A stretch of 64,000 bases of DNA. Origin: Streptomyces fructofermentans (GTDB taxonomy: Bacteria > Actinomycetota > Actinomycetes > Streptomycetales > Streptomycetaceae). Below are positions 59,562 to 64,000 of the stretch, piece by piece; within the stretch, counting starts at the first letter, position 1; each line of letters opens with the position of its first letter. The notes below the pieces were generated by a model. The model was given only the letters and a program-made list of their open reading frames with translations, ran no database searches and was not told the DNA's origin. The stretch lies in contig NZ_BMWD01000019.1 in NCBI RefSeq assembly GCF_014651055.1, positions 40,087 to 104,086 of the forward strand, written 5' to 3'. The position numbers were made by a program, and so were the translations under genes.

Positions 59562-60071
59562 GTGGACGCGGTAGCAGCCGTCGGACTGATCCGTATCGCC
59601 GCAGCGGAAGTGGTCCTGGAGCCGTGGCAGCGGCCCTCGGACGCGTGGCTGGTCGAGTTGGGGCTGGACGCCCTCATGGCCGATGTCGAGGCTCCCTCGC
59701 TTCCCCTGCTGGCCGGGCTCGCGCGGGGTGAGTACACCCGGGCCCGTGAGCTGTTCGGCCACGTGGTGGACGAGTTGGGTCTGCTGCCGCAGGGGCCGGA
59801 GGAGCTCGCCGAGGCACGGTGGACGGCGGCCCGCTGGTGGGCCGCCGAGATCGTGGCGCACCAAATCGATCCCGTACGCGGAGCGGTGCTCATCCGTGAT
59901 CAGGCGGCCGAACTCGGGTATCCCGACGTGCTGCGGGCCCTGGTGGACCTGGCGTGGGCGGTGGACCCGGCGGACGATCGGCGCTCGGTCCGGGAGGGCG
60001 TCCCAGAAGGAGTCCTCGCGGCGGCACGGGAGTTCCTGGCCGCGGAGGAGCGCCGGAACCACAGGCCCTGA
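59562..60071 (+). CDS. Hypothetical protein (169 aa)
   Basis: A 169-aa mainly helical soluble protein from GTG 59562. Helices include RPSDAWLVELGLDALMADVE, YTRARELFGHVVDELGLLPQ and RWTAARWWAAEIVAHQIDP. No family recognised. It follows the cap-like gene by 81 nt on the same strand and may share its transcript. Confidence 0.58.
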   Translation: MDAVAAVGLIRIAAAEVVLEPWQRPSDAWLVELGLDALMADVEAPSLPLLAGLARGEYTRARELFGHVVDELGLLPQGPEELAEARWTAARWWAAEIVAHQIDPVRGAVLIRDQAAELGYPDVLRALVDLAWAVDPADDRRSVREGVPEGVLAAAREFLAAEERRNHRP

Positions 60072-60154
60072 GCCACCCCGGCCGCCCACCGTTGCGTGGG
60101 AGCGGGCGGGCCCGGGCCTCACCGGCGTTCGACCGGGTCGCCCGTCGCCGGACG

Positions 60155-61194
60155 TCACGAGGGGACGCGCGGCACTCCCGTCCCGAAGGACAGATGCCCC
60201 GGGTCGAGTGCCCGCAGGAAGTCGGTGGCGTCGAAGAGTTCGGCGGCGGCCGATACGCCTCCCCCGCGCCGCACGCGGCCGTCGAGGATCCGCACGGCCG
60301 CCTCGACGACGAGGGGCGCGGTGATCGCGTAGATGTCGCGCCCCGACGCGCTCGCCCGGCGGCGCGCGCCTCCGCGTCGGGCGACCGCCTCGACGTGGAA
60401 CGTCTGCGCGGAGCGGCCGTCGGCGTCGACCGGCGCCGGCGGCGGTGTCGTGGGGTCCCCGAGCTCGTCCAGGGGCGTCCGGTTGATGAGGACGCGGATC
60501 TCCGGTACCCGCAGGTGGCGGGAGATGGTGACCTGGTCGGCCGTGCAGAGTTCGATGACGTCCTGGGTTCCGAGTGGGCCGGGAAGGTCCAGGTGCGCGT
60601 CCGGGGCGGGCCCGTGGGTGCCGTGAGGCGGTTCCCGGTGAAGGCCAGGTGGCGGCCGGCGTTGCGGGTGACGGTCCTGCGGGTTCCGTGCGTGGGGTGC
60701 CAGCTGTCCAGGTGTATCGCGACGGTGATGTCGTCCGCGTCCGGCCAGTCGGCCATGGCGGCGTCGGCCAGCAGGTCGCCGAGTCCTCCGTAGAAGGCCA
60801 TGGAAGGGACGACGGGCACACCCGCGTCGCGTGCCGGGCCGGCGTACCGCTGGAACGTTTCGAGGGTGACGGCCTGTTCGGCGGCCACGTCCAGGTAGGG
60901 GATGCGGGCACGCAGGGCCGCCTCGACGACGCCGGGCACGGTGTCGGCGAAGGGTCCGGCGCAGTTGACGACCGCTGCCGCCCCGGTGAACGCGCGGTCC
61001 AGGGAGGGTCCGTCGTCCACGGAGGCGACGGCGGTCCGCGCCGCGGGGTGGTCCCGGGCGGCGGCGCGCAGCTTGGCCGGGTCACGTCCGACGAGTACGG
61101 GTGTCAGGCCGCGTGCGCGCAGTTCGCGGAGGACGAAGGCGGCGGTGTGTCCGTGGGCGCCGTAGACGGCGACGGGCCGCCGGTGCGTGTTCAT
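60155..61194 (-). pseudogene. Saccharopine-dehydrogenase-like gene with a frameshift
   Basis: ATG 61194 begins a Rossmann-fold NAD(P) oxidoreductase (RPVAVYGAHGHTAAFVLREL, VVNCAGPFADTVPGVVEAAL, PVVPSMAFYGGLGDLLADAA). Near 60602-60613 the coding sense leaves this frame and resumes in another (DAHLDLPGPLGTQDVIELCT, ISRHLRVPEIRVLINRTPLD, AAVRILDGRVRRGGGVSAAA), ending at a TGA at 60155. The span is 1040 bp, one base short of a whole number of codons. The break sits in a GGGGCGGGCCC run, so a sequencing error is possible as well as a real mutation. If intact it would be about 346 aa. Divergent from a GlxA-type regulator. Confidence 0.8.
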
Positions 61195-61251
61195 GCGCTC
61201 ATGGTCGCGGCCGTCGGTGGCTGCCACGAGTGGCTGGAACGACGGGATGCG

Positions 61252-61265
61252 TACACTTTCGGACG
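61252..61265 (+). promoter_or_regulatory. Candidate leaderless promoter of second GlxA-type gene
   Basis: TACACT at 61252-61257 and GTG 61265 are 7 nt apart, the spacing of leaderless genes. It also fits the family start better than the upstream ATG 61247. Confidence 0.42.
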
Positions 61266-62212
61266 TGACGGTGGTGGTGCTCGCGCTCTACGACGGGGCC
61301 ATGTTGTTCGAGGCCGCGGCTGCCTGTGAGGTCTTCGGCGTGGATCGCCGACTGACCGACTCCTGGTACGACTTCCGGGTGTGCGGACCGTCCGGCGCCC
61401 GGCTCGGCGACTGGCTCAGGCTCGACGTCCCGTACGGCCTCGACGTCCTCGCGGAGGCCGACACCGTCGTCGTGCCCGCCTGCGCCGACGTGACGGTCGA
61501 TCCCCCGGCGGACCTGGTCGACGCCGTGCGCGCGGCCCACGAGCGCGGGGCCAGGCTGGTGTCGCTGTGCACCGGCGCGTTCGTTCTGGCCGCCGCCGGT
61601 GTGCTGGACGGCCGCCGGGCCACCACGCACTGGGAGCACACCGCGGCGCTGGCGGCCCGGTATCCCCGGGTGGAGGTGGACCCGGACGTGCTGTACATCG
61701 ACGGGACGGATGTGCTGACGTCGGCGGGCAAGGCCGCGGGCATGGACCTGTGCCTGCACATCGTGTCGGCGGACCACGGCGCGGCCGTCGCCAACGCGCT
61801 GGCCCGCCGCCTGGTGGTCCCGGCCCAACGTGCGGGCGGGCAGGCGCAGTTCGTCGTTCTTCCGGCGGCGGCCGAGACCGGTCACGCGCTGGCGGGCCTG
61901 CTGCACTGGGCGGGTGAGCGGCTGCACGAGCCGCTGACGGTGGCCGACTTGGCGGACCGGGCGAACATGAGCACCCGCAATCTGACCCGGCGCTTCCGGT
62001 CCACGACGGGTGTCACGCCGCTGCGCTGGCTGCACACCCAGCGCGTCCACCGTGCCCGGGAGTTGCTGGAGACCACCGACGAGAGTGTCGAGCGCATCGC
62101 GGCCCGCACCGGCATGGGTACGGCGGCCACGCTGCGCCGGCACTTCCACCGGGCATTGGGCGTGCCTCCGGACACCTACCGGCGTACCTTCCGCACGCCG
62201 CCCCGGACTTGA
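61265..62212 (+). CDS. GlxA-type regulator (DJ-1/PfpI plus AraC HTH), second copy
   Basis: A 315-aa transcription factor. DJ-1/PfpI domain about residues 1-165 (VVVLALYDGAMLFEAAAACE; LVSLCTGAFVLAAAGVLDGR; THWEHTAALAARYP). AraC HTH pair about 215-312 (LTVADLADRANMSTRNLTRR; TPLRWLHTQRVHRARELLE; GMGTAATLRRHFHRALGV). GTG 61265 is preferred over ATG 61247, since the family begins near the first strand and a -10 box lies 7 nt upstream. It is divergent from the frameshifted oxidoreductase, its probable target. Similar in design to the regulator next to gap. Confidence 0.9.
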   Translation: MTVVVLALYDGAMLFEAAAACEVFGVDRRLTDSWYDFRVCGPSGARLGDWLRLDVPYGLDVLAEADTVVVPACADVTVDPPADLVDAVRAAHERGARLVSLCTGAFVLAAAGVLDGRRATTHWEHTAALAARYPRVEVDPDVLYIDGTDVLTSAGKAAGMDLCLHIVSADHGAAVANALARRLVVPAQRAGGQAQFVVLPAAAETGHALAGLLHWAGERLHEPLTVADLADRANMSTRNLTRRFRSTTGVTPLRWLHTQRVHRARELLETTDESVERIAARTGMGTAATLRRHFHRALGVPPDTYRRTFRTPPRT

Positions 62213-62263
62213 CGGGACTGGGTGTCGTCCAGGTGCGGGGGGCCACTCGCCCCGCGTCCGGGA

Positions 62264-62821
62264 TCAGTCGTCCTGCTTCCACGTCCCGACGGGGGTGCCG
62301 TTCACGCAGCGTACGCGGAGTTCGACTTTGCCCGCGGAGCCCTCGAACTTCACGTCGACGTGCTCGTCGTCGGGTCCCGGGTCGGCGCTGTCGACTCCGT
62401 AGCCCTGGGCGGGCGTCCACAGCAGGAGCCGTACGGCGGTGCCGTCGCACTGGGCGCCGGCGGTGCCGCCCGGGGTGGAGAACGTCTTCCTGGCCGCCGC
62501 GGCGGGCGTGGAGGTGGGGGCGGGGCTGGGGGTGGACGAGGGTGTCCGCGTGGCCTGTGCGCTGCCCGAACCCGTGCCCGGTGTCGGGCTCGCGCTGCCC
62601 TCGGGTGCCGTGCTGCCGGTTCCGCCCCGGCCCGGGTCGGGCGAGGGCGAGGCGTTCGCCTCGTCGAGTTGCTGCCGGACCTGCTCGGGGGTGAGTGCCC
62701 GTCCGCCGGTGGAGCTGGTGATGCCGTCGCCGATGACCTCGACGGCGGCCAGGCCGGTGAGTGTGGCGGCCACGGCGGCGGCGGTCCAGCCGGCCAGGGC
62801 GAGGAGTGTGCGGGAGGGCAT
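62264..62821 (-). CDS. Secreted or anchored protein with Ser/Thr/Pro linker
   Basis: A 185-aa protein. A signal anchor (LLALAGWTAAAVAATLTGLA) is followed by a short acidic helix (TPEQVRQQLDEANASPS), a long Ser/Pro/Thr linker and a strand-rich C-terminal domain of about 70 residues with two cysteines (AGAQCDGTAVRLLLWTPAQG; VELRVRCVNGTPVGTWKQDD). Function unknown. It is divergent from the response-regulator gene, a neighbour often seen for membrane or secreted partners of envelope-sensing systems. Confidence 0.72.
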   Translation of the reverse strand: MPSRTLLALAGWTAAAVAATLTGLAAVEVIGDGITSSTGGRALTPEQVRQQLDEANASPSPDPGRGGTGSTAPEGSASPTPGTGSGSAQATRTPSSTPSPAPTSTPAAAARKTFSTPGGTAGAQCDGTAVRLLLWTPAQGYGVDSADPGPDDEHVDVKFEGSAGKVELRVRCVNGTPVGTWKQDD

Positions 62822-62911
62822 GCGTAGGACTATGCACGAGCCGTCGTTAAGGAGGGCACCGGGGAAGCCTAAGGGACGGTTAACGGGGGCGGACCTGGCG
62901 TGCGGCTCGGA

Positions 62912-62930
62912 TAGCGTGCCTGCTGTGGTG
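62912..62930 (+). promoter_or_regulatory. Candidate leaderless promoter of the response-regulator gene
   Basis: TAGCGT at 62912-62917 is followed after 7 nt by GTG 62925 (and GTG 62928). No ribosome site. Same -10 box and spacing as at the kinase gene 38789. Confidence 0.45.
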
Positions 62931-63617
62931 CATCTGCTGATCGTCGAGGACGACCCAACGATACGTACGCCGCTGATCCGTGCCCTGCGCGAGCGCGGGC
63001 ACGCGGTCGCGGCGGCGCACACCGCCATGGCGGGTCTGCAGACCGCGCTGGACGAGCGTCCGGACCTGGTGGTCCTCGACCTCGGCCTGCCGGACCTGGA
63101 CGGCATCGAACTGCTGCGCATGCTGCGGGCGGTCAGTCCGGTGCCGGTGATCATCGCGACGGCGAGGGACGACGAGAGGGAGATCGTACGGGGGCTGGAC
63201 GCGGGCGCCGACGACTATGTCGTGAAGCCGTTCACCGCCGCGCAGTTGGAGGCGCGCGTCCGGGCCGTGCTGCGGCGCGGCACGGGCGCCCGGGAGGCGG
63301 CGGCCGCCACCGTCGTCGGTGACCTGCGGATCGACCCCGGTTCGCGCGAGGCGACCCTCGCCGGAGTCGCCCTCGACCTCACCCCGCGCGAGTTCGACCT
63401 GCTCCACCATCTCGCGGGAAGGGCCGGGCAGGTCGTCACCAAGCGCGAACTGCTCACCGAGGTGTGGCGGGTGCCGTACGGAAGCGCCGACAAGACCGTG
63501 GACGTGCATCTGTCCTGGCTGCGACGCAAGCTCGGCGAGAGCGCGCAGGAACCCCGATACCTGCATACCGTCCGGGGGGTCGGGGTCCGGCTGAGCGCGC
63601 CCGTGGACCGTCCGTGA
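62925..63617 (+). CDS. OmpR-family response regulator
   Basis: A 230-aa protein. The receiver domain has the acidic pair in HLLIVEDDP, the phosphate-accepting aspartate D52 (VVLDLGLPDLDG) and the conserved lysine in VVKPFTA. The C-terminal winged helix has LTPREFDLLHHLAGRAGQVV, followed by VDVHLSWLRRKLG. It is activated by the sensor kinase encoded next; the start codon of that gene overlaps its stop (GTGA). GTG 62925 or 62928 starts it. The regulon is not visible. Confidence 0.94.
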   Translation: MVHLLIVEDDPTIRTPLIRALRERGHAVAAAHTAMAGLQTALDERPDLVVLDLGLPDLDGIELLRMLRAVSPVPVIIATARDDEREIVRGLDAGADDYVVKPFTAAQLEARVRAVLRRGTGAREAAAATVVGDLRIDPGSREATLAGVALDLTPREFDLLHHLAGRAGQVVTKRELLTEVWRVPYGSADKTVDVHLSWLRRKLGESAQEPRYLHTVRGVGVRLSAPVDRP

Positions 63618-64000
63618 GACGCCGTCTGACCCTGCTGGTCGCGGCCACCATGTGCCTGGCGCTCCTCGCCTTCGTGGTGCCGCTCGCCCTGTTGCTGCGT
63701 ACGGTCGCCCAGGACCGTGCCGTCGCCACGGCGGGCGCCGACGCGCAGAGCCTCGTCCCGCTGGTGGGGACCGCCGATCCCGACACGCTGCGGACCAGTG
63801 TCGAGCACGTGGCCGCCGGCGCCCGGGCCCCGCTCACCGTCTTCCTGCCCGACGGGACCGTCCTCGGCACACCCGCGCCGCGCACCGACGCCGTGCGGCT
63901 CGCGGCGCGGGCGGGGGTGAGCCGGACCGTCGAGCGGTCCGACGGGCGCGAGATCGTGGTGGCCGTACTGGGCCGCCCGGACGGCACAGCCGTCGTCCGG
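63614..64000 (+). CDS. Sensor histidine kinase, N-terminal part (cut by window)
   Basis: The first 129 aa only. GTG 63614 opens with a basic start and a membrane helix (LTLLVAATMCLALLAFVVPL), then an extracytoplasmic sensor segment (LVPLVGTADPDTLRTSVEHV, LTVFLPDGTVLGTPAPRTD). The HAMP, dimerisation and ATP-binding domains should lie past the window end. It is translationally coupled to the response regulator and is its cognate kinase. Confidence 0.85.
   Translation, partial: MRRRLTLLVAATMCLALLAFVVPLALLLRTVAQDRAVATAGADAQSLVPLVGTADPDTLRTSVEHVAAGARAPLTVFLPDGTVLGTPAPRTDAVRLAARAGVSRTVERSDGREIVVAVLGRPDGTAVVR

Noticed and set aside
58539..61085. 848-codon minus-strand frame
   Set aside because: Spans two plus-strand genes and the frameshifted gene; composition is shadow-like and no motif is present.
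1..64000. CRISPR arrays, insertion sequences, prophage or replication origin
   Set aside because: No spaced direct repeats, transposase, integrase, DnaA-box cluster or phage structural genes were seen.

Overview
The window is actinobacterial chromosome, almost certainly Streptomyces. It is very GC-rich, coding third positions are nearly all G or C, GTG starts are common, regulators are dense, and the ten-gene gas vesicle operon follows the streptomycete order gvpOAFGYZJLSK. I see no phage, transposase, integrase, rRNA or CRISPR array. About 70 protein genes are supported.

Layout. 0-13 kb: small enzymes and regulators (MmyB-like regulator, AhpD/CMD protein, cupin, methyltransferase, VOC protein, DUF1275 membrane protein, SnoaL-like/LysR pair, PRC-barrel plus a 57-aa membrane protein). 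This part includes a tight TetR / GPH-type transporter / sphingosine-phosphate-lyase-like PLP enzyme operon under a 28-bp perfect palindrome. 13-26 kb: uncharacterised proteins, an ECF sigma factor with its CU044_5270-type partner, a TetR/FAD-oxidase divergon, an acetyltransferase-TetR operon, DinB, a small secreted protein and DUF1990. 26-28.4 kb: gap (GAPDH) behind a GlxA-type regulator. 28.5-34.1 kb: gas vesicle operon on the minus strand. 34-40 kb: uncharacterised proteins, an RibD_C reductase, a DUF6193-like protein and an APH-type kinase. 40.5-49.8 kb: a plant-polysaccharide locus with a secreted pectate lyase, GH78 alpha-L-rhamnosidase, ABC importer (binding protein plus two permeases, no ATPase) and LacI regulator; the logic fits capture of pectin or rhamnogalacturonan fragments. 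50-58.5 kb: DUF1906 secreted protein and a group of uncharacterised membrane proteins. 58.5-64 kb: maltokinase-cap protein, a frameshifted saccharopine-dehydrogenase-like gene divergent from a second GlxA-type regulator, and a two-component system cut by the window end.

Main unusual observation: two nearly identical 70-nt cloverleaf genes on the minus strand (14613-14682 and 35140-35209). Each has a TATGCT -10 box and a near-perfect terminator hairpin. They fold as tRNA-Gly(UCC), with glycine identity elements intact (G1-C72, C2-G71, U73, C35, C36), but carry G at position 55 of the T loop and U at position 37. They look expressed and chargeable but atypical for ribosomal use, so a non-ribosomal glycyl donor (for example for the Gly bridge of streptomycete peptidoglycan) is an idea worth testing.

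Other points: acidic-then-basic tails shared by three gas vesicle proteins (A, Y, Z), recurring leaderless promoters (TAnnnT, 6-8 nt, start codon), and several perfect palindromes placed over promoters. All functional calls come from reading sequence only; no database search was run.
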